DNA of 64,000 nucleotides from Manduca sexta. Taxonomy: Eukaryota > Arthropoda > Insecta > Lepidoptera > Sphingidae. The stretch covers positions 2,542,001 through 2,606,000 of the forward strand of contig NC_051130.1 of NCBI RefSeq assembly GCF_014839805.1, in the 5' to 3' direction. A model generated the notes under the pieces. It did not search any database and was not told the origin of the DNA. It saw only the letters and a program-made list of their open reading frames with translations. The translations under genes were made by a program, and so were the position numbers. Positions 22,812 through 35,232 of the stretch are shown here, piece by piece. Within the stretch, counting starts at the first letter, position 1, and every line of letters starts with the position of its first letter.

Positions 22812-23345
22812 GAATCCCGAATTCCCCGAAATGAGAACTTTATAATCCAATCCAATTTCAATAAATTCATGTTCGCGCTCAGCTTTGTACGAATACACGT
22901 CCTAACAATACATGTAAACGACAATAAACAAATATGCAGATTTCCTAATCATCCTCCGACGTCTGTCCGTTTGTCATTTACTCACAAACACCTTATCATT
23001 TTTTATCTCACGCTGCGAAGCAAAAATTATCTTGTTCTGTAAAACAGGTTTACATAACAAAGGCTACGGTAATTGGTTTTTAATTGTTTAACCTACAAAG
23101 TACGTATTAGCGACTGCCTCGTTGGCGTAGTTGTAATTCGGCTAGGAGGATTCAGTTTAGTTCAATACGTGTTAGCAATGGAATTCGTCACTTTACGAGA
23201 ATTATTTTTTGATTCAACGAGCATAGGGCTGGTGGTTAACGTTCGTTGTTAACACTTCTATCATATAGAGATTCTAGAAGATGTGTGTAAGGAATAAGTT
23301 ACGTCTAATTGGTTGTCTACAATGCCAAAGCCTATGGTTGTCTGT

Positions 23346-23456
23346 AACAGATTGCATTGTGCGATAAGATCGCCATTTGTACTTTTTTCTCTTTTCTTGT
23401 TCTGTGATTATTGTCTCTGGTGTATAATAAAGTGTAATAAATAGAAAAAATAAAGC
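23346..23456 (+). mobile_element. Family F non-LTR tail (allelic to 12800)
   Basis: TTGTGCGATAAGATCGCCAT...TCTCTGGTGTATAATAAAG, with one change in the TGTACAATAAA block. Confidence 0.65.
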
Positions 23457-24569
23457 GTCACACAGACGTTGGCAACTTGTAGCTGAGAAACAGTAACCGC
23501 TATGAAACTGACAATTGAAACAACTTCGACGAGTATTTGTTTCAAAGATATTTAATGTTTCTTGGCGATGAGTACTGTGTAACGGTTAATTATTTTAATA
23601 CAATGTATTAATTATTTTAGTATTAAAAAAATAAGTATCACAAACTAAAGGTAATAAGCGTAAGGGGCTATAATTCCACAGCTGTAAAGTTAATTTGCTT
23701 ATCCGACATGTTAATATAAATAGTTGGGTAGCGCTTAAATTTTAATTCAATATGTTGTTAGTGGTAAATGCTGTGTTCACCTATTAGTAGCACACATATC
23801 AGATGCTGTACCTTATTGCTTTTTTAATATTGATTGATGTAATATGTAGTGCTGTTGGTGTACCTTATTACAAATAAATAAATAGTATTAATTTTATTTA
23901 CTAATATTTAAAATGTTTCATCTAGCTCAAACTAAAGGTACAGTAAGCATAAGGCATTATAATTTCACAGCTGTAGGCTTATTGTCTTAACAGGCGTTTA
24001 TTTCGAAAAATTGAACTACTTTCAAAATTTACAGGAAAATATAATAATTCCAAGTATATTGAGTATATAACTGAATGTCGAATAAATGTCGCTAGCCATT
24101 TAGCCTTCCAATCATTCATTATGATTCATTTCAACATATTTATAAATTAACCGCAATACCTTAAAAAATTAGTAACTAAAGCCAAATAAGTTCATTTAAA
24201 CGTTTTTAATTTTTCAAGAATTTAGGTGATAAATTATGGCATATATAGAAATAAAATCAAATAAACCACAAACGTATATTGTATGTATCTAATAACCAAA
24301 TAAAACCGCTTTTAGTGACGTCGGTTGTTGTCGAGCTGTCGGTTGAATGACAGGAAATGTGATGCGGCAACGAATTGGTCTTTTATGTTCGCGCCCAGTG
24401 TAAACGTAACAATAGTTCGCTATAGATACATATCAAACAGCATAGATTATTTTATATGACGCACAAAAATGGAAAGCAAGTTTTTGTAAAATATAGTGCT
24501 AAGTAATTGAAATTCATTTAGTAGTGACGTACAAGATTATTCATTATTGAGCCGTTGATATAATGTAAT

Positions 24570-24643
24570 TAATTAAATTCATATAATATTTTTTTTTATT
24601 ATTACTTTTGGCGGGAATCGTGATTGCTCAGTGATCGATTTTA
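24570..24643. other. ~75 bp present only in copy 2
   Basis: Copy 1 (breakpoint near 14020) joins ATATAATGTAAT directly to ATTTTTTTACTACG. Copy 2 inserts TTAATTAAATTC...TTTTGGCGGGAATCGTG...CAGTGATCG in between. The flanking TAATATTTTTTT-type similarity suggests a deletion in copy 1 or a slippage event. Confidence 0.6.
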
Positions 24644-24712
24644 ATATTTTTTTACTACGTAAGTATTCGCAAGCTATCTAATTGTATTAGTTTGTGCAAT
24701 ACATTCATTTTA

Positions 24713-24886
24713 CAGTCAACTACAGAAGTAGTTGAACGAATTCAGAATTTAAAATTATTTTTTCTTCACTAATATAAATCAAAGAGTTGACTTTTTTAGA
24801 TAAAGGAAAAAATCTATTGCGATTAAAGTTAATGTGTTAGAAGTTTTAATGTCTTAAATTTGTTCAGATATTTTTGTGGCAGAATG
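24713..24886. mobile_element. Mariner-like MITE, family H (allelic to 14088)
   Basis: It has the same terminal inverted repeats and flanking TA dinucleotides as 14088-14261, so it was present before the two copies diverged. Confidence 0.75.
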
Positions 24887-26466
24887 TATATATTATACCA
24901 CTAGAAATTTCATGGAGGGAGGCCATTAAAACTATAAGTAGTATACTCAAAAGTTGCTTATACTCAATACCTACAGACACAAAAGATGTTATTAAAGCAC
25001 ATTATCGCTTGAAACCGATAGAGAACTCGTTTGCCTCGATCCATCGATCGATACAAGCTGAGTTCAATCGCTTGATAAACATCTGTGTAGAAAACACAGA
25101 TGTGACAGTGGCTGTGTGTTTGATTACCTTTGCAATTTAAACGTCAATCTATCTACTGAGTTGATTGTCTTTTTTTTTAATAGTTTATGGAAAATTTATG
25201 TTACCATTAGTGGCATAATGTTTATGTGTTTTTACAACTACAGTAAAAAACATACACTATATTACTCGTCGGTAAACATACGTAAGACTAGGCAGTATGT
25301 TCGAAAGACTATAGTCTGTCCTCTAAGGATGAATAAAAAAAATAACTCGTCAGTAAATTAACATTACAGGTTTAAGTGGTAGATCTTACACTGAGTTTTA
25401 ACCGATTATACCTTTCTAAACCTAATATATAATATACACTGCCGCGTATTGTATAGTTCGATGTATTTGCTGCCGAGTACTCTTTTCCCGCCTATAAATG
25501 AAGTTATTGACTTTTTAATTAACGTAAAAGCAATTACGGAGATATGATTTTATAATATCTGATCATCCATATTAACAAAGTTAGGCTAACTGCGGCGAGC
25601 AATTTTAATTGTACGTTACGGTACTTAGAATATACTATAGTAAGAGTTACATTCTTCGTAAAAAGTTTTAAGTTTGAATTAGTTAACAATTTATTATTTA
25701 ATATTACGAGAAATAAACTTTATAAAAACAAAACATAATTTGAGGTTTATAAATGATGAATTTAAATCAACACCAATAAAAAGGTTATACGTAATACAGA
25801 GTCTATAATTGCTAATGGACTGCGTTACCGTAAAATTCCAAATGAATTTGTAAAATAAATTCGTCGGAATGACTTTGATATAATTGATATTGAAAATATA
25901 ACACTATAGTGCACGAAATACAGTTTTTTTTTTTACAATCCGCTGTTAAAGCAATCTATTCGACCTTCGTAATCATTCGTTTCGAAGTTCGAACGTCGGA
26001 ACACTCACGACTATTCAAATGAGTTCTCCAGTATGAAAAAGATCATCCGTTGGAATGTGTTAATTATTTTTTTCATATCTTTTTTAATATTTATTTTTTA
26101 AATATAGAACATTAATTTTAAATAAAGAAATCGTAGTTTGTTTTTCTTTTTATAAAATGAATTCTTTGGATTCATGAGTGTTTTTTTTTAAGGACTAGGT
26201 ACAGTCTCACATCGAGTGGTGCCATTATTTTTTTTTCTAAGCAGCAATGCGCAGGGAATGCTGGGTTTCGGTTATAGTGACTAGCATTTGTACCTAATGT
26301 TTTTCACTATTAAGTGGTAAAGGTCTAATCTCTCACGCTGCTAGAGTATTTCGGTATTCAGGTAGCTGTTATTGTTAAAAGACACTAGTAACGCTATCCA
26401 GGCGACCTATTTAAAGGCTTATTTTACAAGTTTCAATTACACTTTACATGTCAATTATCGTATTAA

Positions 26467-26566
26467 GCAGCTAATGTATATAGTACCTACTTATATCATT
26501 ACTATTTATTCTGGAGCATTATATTGCGACTTTTGCATTTGATCGGCTTATACATTTATGTTGCGA
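26467..26566 (+). repeat. Interspersed repeat J (allelic to 15831)
   Basis: CAGCTAATGTATATAGTACC, then TTCTGGAGCATTATATTGCG and TTATACATTTA, as in copy 1. Confidence 0.5.
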
Positions 26567-27685
26567 GTAGCATTTAGTAAGATATGAAATAGCCCATTAG
26601 TCTTTTAAGCATTACAAATCTCGAAATAGGAACTAGCCATATTTGCAAATCTCGCACAATCCTTTGTCTGTGTGGAATGGAACGAAATCAATGACTATAA
26701 TTTCAATGTAGTCATGATGAACAAATGTTGATATAATCATCAACACGATTGCTGTTCTGACCTTTGAAAGCATACATAACTTATTGATCGCGTAACTCGG
26801 CTTAAAAGTACTATATTCAACCATCCCCCTTTCCACCTAATATTTTTCCAAGTAACAAATGATTTGTTTTAGACGTTTTAAGACCGACAAACTTTTGTTA
26901 TTTTTTTTCAAATGAATATAAATTTCAGTCAGTGCACATTTTTTCGCTTTATTTAACACCACAGCCGCGCTCTCCGGATACAAAAATCTGATCACGGTCG
27001 CGGGTGCTTGCAATCAACATATAGCGACTGACCCACTGCCATGCAAATAAATCCCGGAGTCTGGTAGATAGGAGAGCATGATTTACTCGGGACCATCCCA
27101 TGCCATCCCATGTGCCTTGCTACATAAATAAAATAAAAATTAAATGCTTTATTCATCACGTAGGCGAATATAGTTGCGCTTATGATAATTATTACTCCAA
27201 TGAAGTCGCTTACAAAACTACAGACATTTTATAATGGACACAAAATTTATGATGAAGTAAACAAGAAAGCCAGCTCGGGATGGCACGAAAGAACTAAAAT
27301 AGAGATTAGACTCTACGTAGTAACTGTTTTCACCTGAGAGTCCGCCAACATCGTTAGAATAAGCTAAAATATAAGAGTACATCTTTGTAAATAGCTCTTT
27401 AATATTTATGACAAGTTGAAGGTCGGACTAATTTGAGACCAACAAAAAATGGCGAACTATCTATGACATTGCTTTTTATTATAATGAGCGCTAGATAAAT
27501 TTTGTATAAATGTATTAGGTAGTCCGTAGAAACGATTTTCATGATTAATGCGTATTTTTTTATCTAAAAGGCGAGACGAGTAAATAATAATACAAGTAAT
27601 TTATTTCGGACAACAGACTTCTATATAGGGGTTCATAACAAAAGTATCTTAAAAATGTGTTTAGTAAATGAGAATACAAAACTAC

Positions 27686-27770
27686 TCACGTGGTCCACTA
27701 TGGCGGGCTTTTACCTTGTGTACGGTGGTCGCTATCCGGGCGGATATAAAATATATCCTACCACCAGTAA
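27686..27770 (+). mobile_element. 3' fragment of repeat family C (allelic to 17050)
   Basis: CACGTGGTCCACTATGGCGG through CGGATATAAAATATATCC and TACCACCAGTAAATC. It matches the C 3' terminus more closely than copy 1 does. Confidence 0.65.
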
Positions 27771-27918
27771 ATCTTTTCAACTTGTTAAAATGTGAAAATA
27801 TAAGTCTATATTGCACTGCGCTACGCTCTTGAACAGGAAACAATATTATAATATTCAGTTAAATAGAACTCAGTAATTACAATTATAATATATAATATAT
27901 TAATTTCAATTATAGTCT

Positions 27919-28163
27919 TTGATGTATTGCATTCGCTGTACGTTACAATGCCGAGGTCCCGGATTCGAATCCCGGGTCGGCCAATGTGATATTGGGTTTT
28001 TCTGCTCATTATCATTGCAGTCAGGTATTTGTACCCGATACGGCAATAGGCTCGGCCCCTATCACATCATGGGACGGAATACACTGGCAGAAAGTGGGTG
28101 ACCTGGTTGCCCCTCTGCCTACCCCTTCCCCTACGCCTTGAAGGCGTGAAGTGTGGTGTGTGT
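27919..28163 (+). mobile_element. tRNA-derived SINE, family A (allelic to 17283)
   Basis: The B box GATTCGAATCCCGGGTCGG is cleaner than in copy 1 and is followed by the family A body ending CTGCCTACCCCTTCCCC. Confidence 0.75.
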
Positions 28164-28608
28164 GTAAAATCATTAAGCTACGGGAATCGATGCTCCACCC
28201 TTCGTTTTTCCAACTCGTGTGTACAATCATAGAGGTAATTAATGCATTAGCTTCGTTCGTGTTACGAAATAGTAGCGTAATTGAATTTTCTACGAGCTCC
28301 AATTATTTGCACGCAATCATTATAATTACGAGTATATTTCATTTGCGATTTTTACAATTAAAAATAATCCAAGCATTTATTGATCGTAGAATTCAATTGA
28401 ATCATTATGCTAATTATAAACGTAAAACAACTACCTACTTTAGTCATCAGTTAATTGTTACATTAGAATTAACATAATTATACAAATGTATTATACATTT
28501 ATGTATGTATAATGTTTATCTATATATATAACAATAATTGGCAGTCGGCATATCAAATGACTTCATTGTTGTGTTTAAGTATTGTCATGTAGTAACTTTG
28601 TTACTACT

Positions 28609-28658
28609 GCCATCTAGCGGCGAGTAGTGAAGACATTATTCCACGCCATCTATTGGCG
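28609..28658. promoter_or_regulatory. GCCATCT...GGCG motif pair (allelic to 17971)
   Basis: GCCATCTAGCGGCG and GCCATCTATTGGCG have the same spacing as in copy 1. The first motif differs by two bases in its centre while both arms are kept. Confidence 0.3.
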
Positions 28659-28679
28659 AATAGTATTAACTGTTACGAA

Positions 28680-29262
28680 CTAAATTTGGCGCGCGTTTGA
28701 TTTTATTTTTGCACTAGGCAGTTAAACTCATAAGTAGGTACTAATTGAAACCACAAATCACAAGAATAATAAGTTCACTAATAGTTTACAACGTTAGGGA
28801 ACAAAAAATAACAGTTGCATAATCTTTCACTTTATTTGTTATTTTGTGGGCAAGTTTATTTGTCCAAAAATTGGGTTGGTGTCCAACGTATCCATCTGTA
28901 TCTTTCACAATGAAGAAACAATAAACAGACCACATCCGTCGTCGAATCTCTCGGTGTGGGTGCACTGCGTCCCTCCAATTTTTTTAATTCTGAGACTCTT
29001 GCTTGCGTGTTAGGGCCGGCGGTAGTATCGAGTTAGTCGCCGGAGACACATTGGGCTGCATGAACGTGTGTTAGTTCGCGCCATTTTACTCACGAATGCG
29101 ATCGAAAGTATAGACGAAAAAAGTTTTTAATATTATTTTTTTTCTAACGATCTGAACCCTGTGTTGTGTTAGTGGAGTGTTTTCGAACTTTTTTGGAGAA
29201 TAAAATGTATGCTGATACATTTTAGGCTGTGTAGCCATATCGAAAGAGAATTTATGTAAGTA
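28680..29262 (+). promoter_or_regulatory. Putative promoter/first exon (allelic to 18040)
   Basis: It is almost identical to 18040-18620, including the CpG-rich GGGCCGGCGG and TTCGCGCC blocks and the ATGTAAGTAAAA donor. See the copy 1 entry for the case and the doubts. Confidence 0.3.
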
Positions 29263-30939
29263 AAAGTTTGTACGAATTGATTGTTTAGAATATTTTACGA
29301 TGGTTTATATTGAGAATATTTAGAAATTTAAAATAAATGTAAAGATGAATTAACTAAAATTGTTAGGACCGGGCTGACTAATTATTTGGTTATTTGTCAT
29401 AAAATTAATTAAATAAAAACGTTTTATTTTGGCTCTAATGGGTTTTTAATTTATTAAGCTATAAGTGAAATAAAAATAATCAAGAAAATAATTAACTATC
29501 ATTATTAATTTGAGGTTCAATATAATACCATGTTGTTTTTAAATTAGCCGCACTTATTTAAATTTTATTACTTGTAACACATTATATAAAAAGAATATAA
29601 AATATTTTGTCTACCTATTCAAAATTAAGGTTACTTATTTTTTTGTTGTACTTATTTTTTTCTAGCTATTTCGTGTCAATAAAATAAGTAATTTAACTTA
29701 CAAAAAAGAAATAAACATTTAAGTAATATAATCTTATTTTAAATTTCCATGCAAGGCAAAGGAACCATAATCCGTACAGCCAAACACTAATTTCTAAAAT
29801 CATACACGAATGCCAAATTATGATATAATTTCCTACAGATTCTCTTACAAAATAATCAATGAACCCATTCGAAACATACTGCAATAGTATATTTCCTGAG
29901 TGTCGGTGCATCGTGTGGCTTATCACCGCCTTGACCTTTGTTAACACTTGCGCGGTCATTTTTAACGATAACACTGTTTGTTCCGTGAACTTATTTTAAA
30001 GATACATTTTAGACACAAAATTGTCATCAGGTTGATTGTTTCCGTTAAAAGGCTTGTAAGAATCCGATTAGTATTATAAGTAAGTATTCCATAGATTACA
30101 CCTTCAGTAGTAAAGGCTCGCGCCCAGCAGTGGGAAGTAGGGCATGCAGGCTATGTAGTTAAAAAGTCTTTGTGAATAAATGCAAGAACTCAATAAGACT
30201 TAATGCTAAGCTTAAGCTTAATGCTTAAGTCCGCCGCTTTCAAAGCGAAGATGCATTTGCACTAAACACAAAATAAATTTCTCATCCCTCGCATCAAATG
30301 CTACTACCCTTGTAAGTACCACTGCCATTATTTAAATATATAAATATGCTTAAAGAATTTAAAATGTAATTACTAAATTATTCAAGTCCCAAGTCTTCAA
30401 AACGTCTGGAGAAAATTGTAATACAAAAACCTGCGATAAAATTCGTAATATATTTTTATTTAAATAATTCAATTCAATTTTGAAGCTAATCAACACGAAT
30501 GTAAAATTAAAAAAGCATACGTTTCTTTTTAACTCCATTTTAGGTTAATGTGCTATAAAAACTAATTTATAACTTTATCCGTCAATATATTATACACAAA
30601 ATAAACAAACAACTTTATTAAATTTGACAGTGTAATAAAAACTTTTGTTATGGTGACTCCAGGAATGCCAATTAATACTATTATACTGGAAAAAAAAAAA
30701 ACAAAGCGAATGGCGTAGCTGAATAATAGTGGCAGTAGTCATTAAAAAATAAAACGAAACGTATCTATAAGAGGCGTAATTATTTAAAATTACTTAAGAT
30801 ATTCACATTTACATAAATATAATAGGGATAAATATAATGTAAGTAAAAAAATAGCAAATATCTTTGAAAAGTTCTGAATATATAAATAATATTTTGGTAA
30901 AAAACTGCGTTGATAACTTAAATCTTGATTTAAATAATG

Positions 30940-31521
30940 ACATATACGGTTTAATTATCTTACAATATTATGTATGAAAAGGCTGTTACATTACTGTTAC
31001 AATATCGCTTCGGTTGATTTAATTCATAAAACATGCCCAGGTCTAATCGGTTCGGTAAAATTATAACAATTTAACAAGAATGACTTATCGGTCCATAAAT
31101 ATGACATAAAGAAAATAAAAGCCTTTTTAAATCATGTAAATAAGATCACAATAACTTAAACATACTTAAGACTCCAAAAACGGCACAATACACTTTAAAT
31201 AGCCAGTGAATAACACCTTCTTAAAAAGCATGTATATTTAAATCCATTTCTAAAGCACGTGGGTAGTCGAAGATTTATAGCGTTGTCACTTCAGTTGAAC
31301 AAGAGTGCTACCGCGGGACATTTACAGGCCATTTCGTTACACCAACTGACTTTTACAATCTATACTAATATTATTGAACAAATATGATTGCGACCTTCTT
31401 TCTAATGTAATTTATTGGGACTGGATAGTATTTCTTCTTAAAAAAAATCTGTACGCACTATCTTTCATGCTTCAAATTGTGTAATTCCTAATAAAACCTA
31501 ACTTATATTATAAATGATAAT
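30940..31521. other. No recognisable gene
   Basis: First DNA beyond the duplicated segment. A TCTATACTAATATTATTGAAC string at 31359 is a typical Helitron-family 5' end and may be an extra, older terminus. Confidence 0.45.
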
Positions 31522-31724
31522 TCAATATAATATTATCAATTATAAAGAGGAAAAGTTCTTATGTAGGGGCTAATCTCTGGTACTACTGAACCGATTTTGA
31601 AAATTATTTCAATAATTGGAAGCTAAATTATTATGAGTGCTATAAGGTTTATCCCGGGAAAAATAAAGCGGGACTTTTATCCTAGAAAACTTATCAACCG
31701 GACGAAGGCGCGGACATAAGCTAG
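31522..31724 (+). mobile_element. Non-autonomous Helitron-like element
   Basis: It carries AATTATAAAGAGGAAAAG, GGGGCTAATCTCTGGTACTA, CTGAACCGATTTTGAAAATT and GCGGGACTTTTATCCTAG, and ends ATAAGCTAG followed by T. These are the plus-orientation counterparts of 5496-5686 and 45355-45562. The 5' end is uncertain: TC at 31522 or at 31359. Confidence 0.65.
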
Positions 31725-31774
31725 TGTCTTATGAGACATAAAATTACTTTGATTTAATTTTCAAGTTCAATATA

Positions 31775-32070
31775 GTTAGGTCTCACATATGTGAGAACCC
31801 GCCTAGGCAGGTACCGGTGCCATATCTATTTCTGCCGCCAAGAAGCCGTGTGTAGTCACTGATGTGTTCCGGTTTGAAGAACATTATAGGCAGTGTAACT
31901 ACTGGATATAGTGAAGCTTAATATCTGACGTCTCAGGATGGCCAGCGCAGTGGAATACCAAACAATACTTTGGAATTAAAGGTGTTGGATGGTGTTTCTA
32001 CCGTTTATGGGTGACCATATCGCTTACCATCAGGCGAAAGGCCAGCTCGTTTCGTCAGTCAAAGCAATAA
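31775..32070 (-). mobile_element. Interspersed repeat family D, full length
   Basis: It reads on the minus strand from GACGAAACGAGCTGGCC and CGCCTGATGGTAAGCGATA through TGGTATTCCACTGCGCTGGC to CTCACATATGTGAGACC. It matches 11855-12152 throughout, but its CTACCACCAG end is eroded. Confidence 0.7.
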
Positions 32071-33011
32071 AAAACTACACAAACTTTAAACATTAGGTGC
32101 TTAAAGTCGCTGTTTCTGTGCTCTAGAATGAAAAAAAGGATTATAAACTATTTTGAATAACGGTCTTTATGCGCATCGAGAATGTTATAGAGAATTCTCA
32201 GAATAAAGAAGTACTTAATTAATAGAATATTTGAATATACAAGTCAAAGAATTAATTTACTTAAAAACGAATTACATTTCCTTATTGGAAATAACTTTTT
32301 CACTATTAGTTACTAACTGCGTAACATCAAATTATCAATATAACACGTAGAAACCAATTTAAACGCAAACAAACATTATTAAATACGATGTTTCATTAAC
32401 AAAATGTGAAGAGGATATTAATTTAACTAATGAATAAAAAGACATTCATTTTAAATTTGAAAATAATTAACTTTTTTCTCAGCCAGTTCGAGCATTACGA
32501 TTTAACTACATTTTAAATTCTCAGTAATTTCCAATTTTCACCGAAAACCAATTTCAAAACGCAGTAAATTAAATGTCGGATTAAATTAATGATAAATATA
32601 ATTAATTTAATTAAGTTATCTATTGGAATTCACTCAAATCCCTTCATAAAATCGTAAGTGTTCGCAACCGGTCAAACTACGAAACTGGTCAATAAACATA
32701 ATGTCCGGTTAGACCGAATAATTATTAAAAAAAATATAATTTTATTATAATCCAAAGGTATAGAAAGTTCATTAATTCCATAAGAGAGTTTAATATTGTA
32801 CTTAAATAAATTATAGTTAGAGCATAAAGTATTAAAGTACAGTTGTCGACAGAAAGTTAATTCTATTAAGGCGTTAATATTGATAAACGTTTCGATCTGT
32901 CAATACATGTAAATAAATTGTAAATGATTATAATTTAATGATTCTAATTCAGAATTTCTATTAAGTTTGTTGTAGTTTCGATGGGAATATTGTAGATAAA
33001 ATATTTCAAAC
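32071..33011. other. No recognisable feature
   Basis: Very AT-rich, with neither repeat nor open frame of note. Confidence 0.5.
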
Positions 33012-33232
33012 ATAACCTCAATGTTACGATACGATTGCCTTCCTGAGGTCTTGGGTTCGATCTTTGGATTGCGTTAAGTTTATCATCAATCTGGCGTCTG
33101 GAATTTGTGCCCAGTGTGATAGGCTTTCACCCTATCACATCATGGGATGAAGTACACTTGGCGAAAAGTTCATGCACTAGTGAGTTAGCGTCTCTGCGTA
33201 ACCCTTTGGGGACAAAAGGCATGCGTGTTTAC
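33012..33232 (+). mobile_element. tRNA-derived SINE, family A (degenerate)
   Basis: GAGGTCTTGGGTTCGATC (B box), TCTGGCGTCTGGAATTTGTG, CCCTATCACATCATGGGATG and CTTTGGGGACAAAAGGC keep family A order. The head is heavily mutated. Confidence 0.7.
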
Positions 33233-33372
33233 TTCAGACTGCTGGATGAATGAAGATTAGATCGTCTTAAATTTTCAATTTCTTGTTCCCGATATTAAAA
33301 GAGCGTCTACGCGTAATGGTTATTGTCATTCTGTTAAATAATTTATATTCCACATGAACATTGCGTAATATT

Positions 33373-33693
33373 GTGGCGATAGCCTAGTTGTAAGTGGAAC
33401 GGACTGTCGAGACAAATGTCCGTAGGTTCAAAACCCAGGGTCAAGCACCTCTGACTTTTCCAAAGTTATGTGTTTTTTTTTTAAGAATTATCGCTTGCTT
33501 TAACAGTGAAGGAAAGCATCGTGAACCTGCATACCTGAGAAGTTCTCTATAAGAATTATTGAGGGTGCGTGAAGTCTTCCAATCCGCACAAGGCGAGCGT
33601 GGTAGACTAAAGCCTTACCCTCTTGGTAATAGAGAAGGCCCGTGCCCAGCAGTTCAAAGTATATAATACAGGGCGGATATTATTATTATTTAT
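33373..33693 (+). mobile_element. tRNA-derived SINE, family E
   Basis: The head GTGGCGATAGCCTAGTTG and the B box GTAGGTTCAAAACCCAGGG are followed by TATCGCTTGCTTTAACAGTG, GTTCTCTATAAGAATTATTG and GCCCGTGCCCAGCAG, ending AATACAGGGCGGATATTATT as an (ATT)n tail. Copies occur near 34735, 35233, 36313 and 62258. The ATT-repeat tail suggests mobilisation by a LINE with a simple-repeat 3' end. Confidence 0.78.
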
Positions 33694-34095
33694 TGCGTAA
33701 CTTGTCTACGTCTCCACTATCGTAAAAACTCAATATCTCAAATCCCTATATCCGCTATTATCAAGCTGATATGCACCTTAAAACTCAGGTGATGCACAAG
33801 ATAGTGTTTCGATTTTTTATTGACATTCATGTGCTATACAATATAGAGTTTTAATATATATTTAGATTTGAAGTGCTATGTGAACACCAATCGTATTCTC
33901 GTTGGACGATATCCCCAATAGGCTTGCTTAGTGAGGAAATCGAAGGAAGTTCGCAAATACTATACAATTATTTTTTCTACCTAGACATTGTACAAGTACT
34001 CTTTATGTATTTCCCTTTATTTGCTACGGGAAGGGCAATTTACAGTTTTAGGGTGGCCTGAAAAAATAATATCAGCAATGTGAGAGGCAAATGTG
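33694..34095. other. No recognisable feature
   Basis: AT-rich. A 62-codon frame at 33873-34061 has no recognisable domain. Confidence 0.45.
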
Positions 34096-34097
34096 TA

Positions 34098-34292
34098 TTC
34101 AGCCACAAAACTGGCTAAACAAATTTAAGACTTTAAATCTAATAATATTGTGTCATTGGCAACAAAAAATTAACAAGTTAAACTACGTAGGGTTTTATTT
34201 AAGACAAACAATAATAAATTCTTCTACCATACTCATACGTGTACAGATCATTTTATATTGTGAAATTGTTCAGCTACTTATGTGGCTGACTG
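34098..34292. mobile_element. Mariner-like MITE, family H (195 bp)
   Basis: It begins TTCAGCCACAAAACTGGC and ends GTGGCTGACTG with TA on both sides (34096-34097 and 34293-34294). The ends are inverted repeats of each other (TTCAGCCACAAAACTGGCTAA against CAGTCAGCCACATAAGTAGC). The length and termini match the H copies at 14088/24713, but the interior differs. Confidence 0.75.
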
Positions 34293-34294
34293 TA

Positions 34295-34734
34295 TATGAT
34301 ATTGTTAAATTAATGATATATAAAATATGAGGGATATATTAATATTTATACAACATAGAAATATTTTCAATATCTTCAAAATACGCTCAAATAATACCCA
34401 ATGAATAAAAAAAACCATTATTATTACTTACCAACATAATCAGTATATTAAAATTTAGGCCCACTAACATAAATTGCCAGATTTTATCTATTTTTACATA
34501 ATCTTAACGTCCACGATGTGCAGATGTTACGTAAATCAAAATACGGGTTATAAGGTTATAAAAATACTGATAATTCTGTACATGACTACAGTGTACACCG
34601 GGCATTGTCCGCCGCAAGCTGTGAAATGACCTAATTAATTTTAACAAGGATATCTTACCTACACTTAATGGGTTATGGCTACATATTCTTTTAAATCGGA
34701 TAATTGAACGCACTGTTTGTGTATTATAATATGT
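34295..34734. other. No recognisable feature
   Basis: AT-rich DNA with no recognised repeat. Confidence 0.45.
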
Positions 34735-35104
34735 AATAATATAAGCCCTGTATTTTATATCTGCCTCTATTTCCCACTGCTGAGCATGGGCCTACTCTAC
34801 TACTGAGAGGAATTAGTCCTTGACTAAGGACTAATTCCTCTACCGCACTAACCTAGCGTGGTAGACTCTACCACGCTAGGTTAGTGCGGATTGGCAGACT
34901 TCACGCACCCTCAAAATTATTATAGAGAAATTCTCAGGTAAGCGGGTTTCCTCACGATGTTTTCCTTCACCATTAAAGCAAGCGATAATTCACAAAGAAT
35001 ATAGATGTAACTTTAGAAAAGTTAGAAGTACACGTCGTTGGGTTTTGAATCTGCGGACATTCGTCCCGGCAGTCGATTTCACACTCAACTAGGCTATCGC
35101 CACT
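34735..35104 (-). mobile_element. SINE family E with internal snap-back palindrome
   Basis: On the minus strand it carries GTGGCGATAGCCTAGTTGAG, a B box relative, CGCTTGCTTTAATGGTGAAG and a GCCCATGCTCAGCAGTGGG tail region. Near 34809-34895 the SINE reverses on itself. A ~14-bp-armed palindrome (GAATTAGTCCTT/AAGGACTAATTC) is joined to a second with arms of about 22 bp (CCGCACTAACCTAGCGTGGT and its complement). It is as if a ~43 bp piece had been copied in inverted orientation. Confidence 0.78.
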
Positions 35105-35232
35105 ATACATATACGTGTCACATAATTTACATCAACTTGAAACTAATTCTAAGAGAACAGTCTGAACCTTACTTACTCTAACTTCTACAGGTTTAAGTAA
35201 TCTCCTCCCATATTTCCATTGTTTTTCATCTT

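Larger units (their letters stand above)
20787..30939 (+). repeat. Copy 2 of the ~10 kb segment (probable haplotypic duplicate)
   Basis: It is collinear with 10292-20286 and its homology begins at the very first base after the gap. Copy 2 continues past 30939 into DNA not present in copy 1, as expected if the upstream contig simply ended there. Copy-2-only sequence includes about 160 bp at 22130-22290 and about 75 bp at 24570-24643. It lacks the F insertion of copy 1. Confidence 0.93.
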
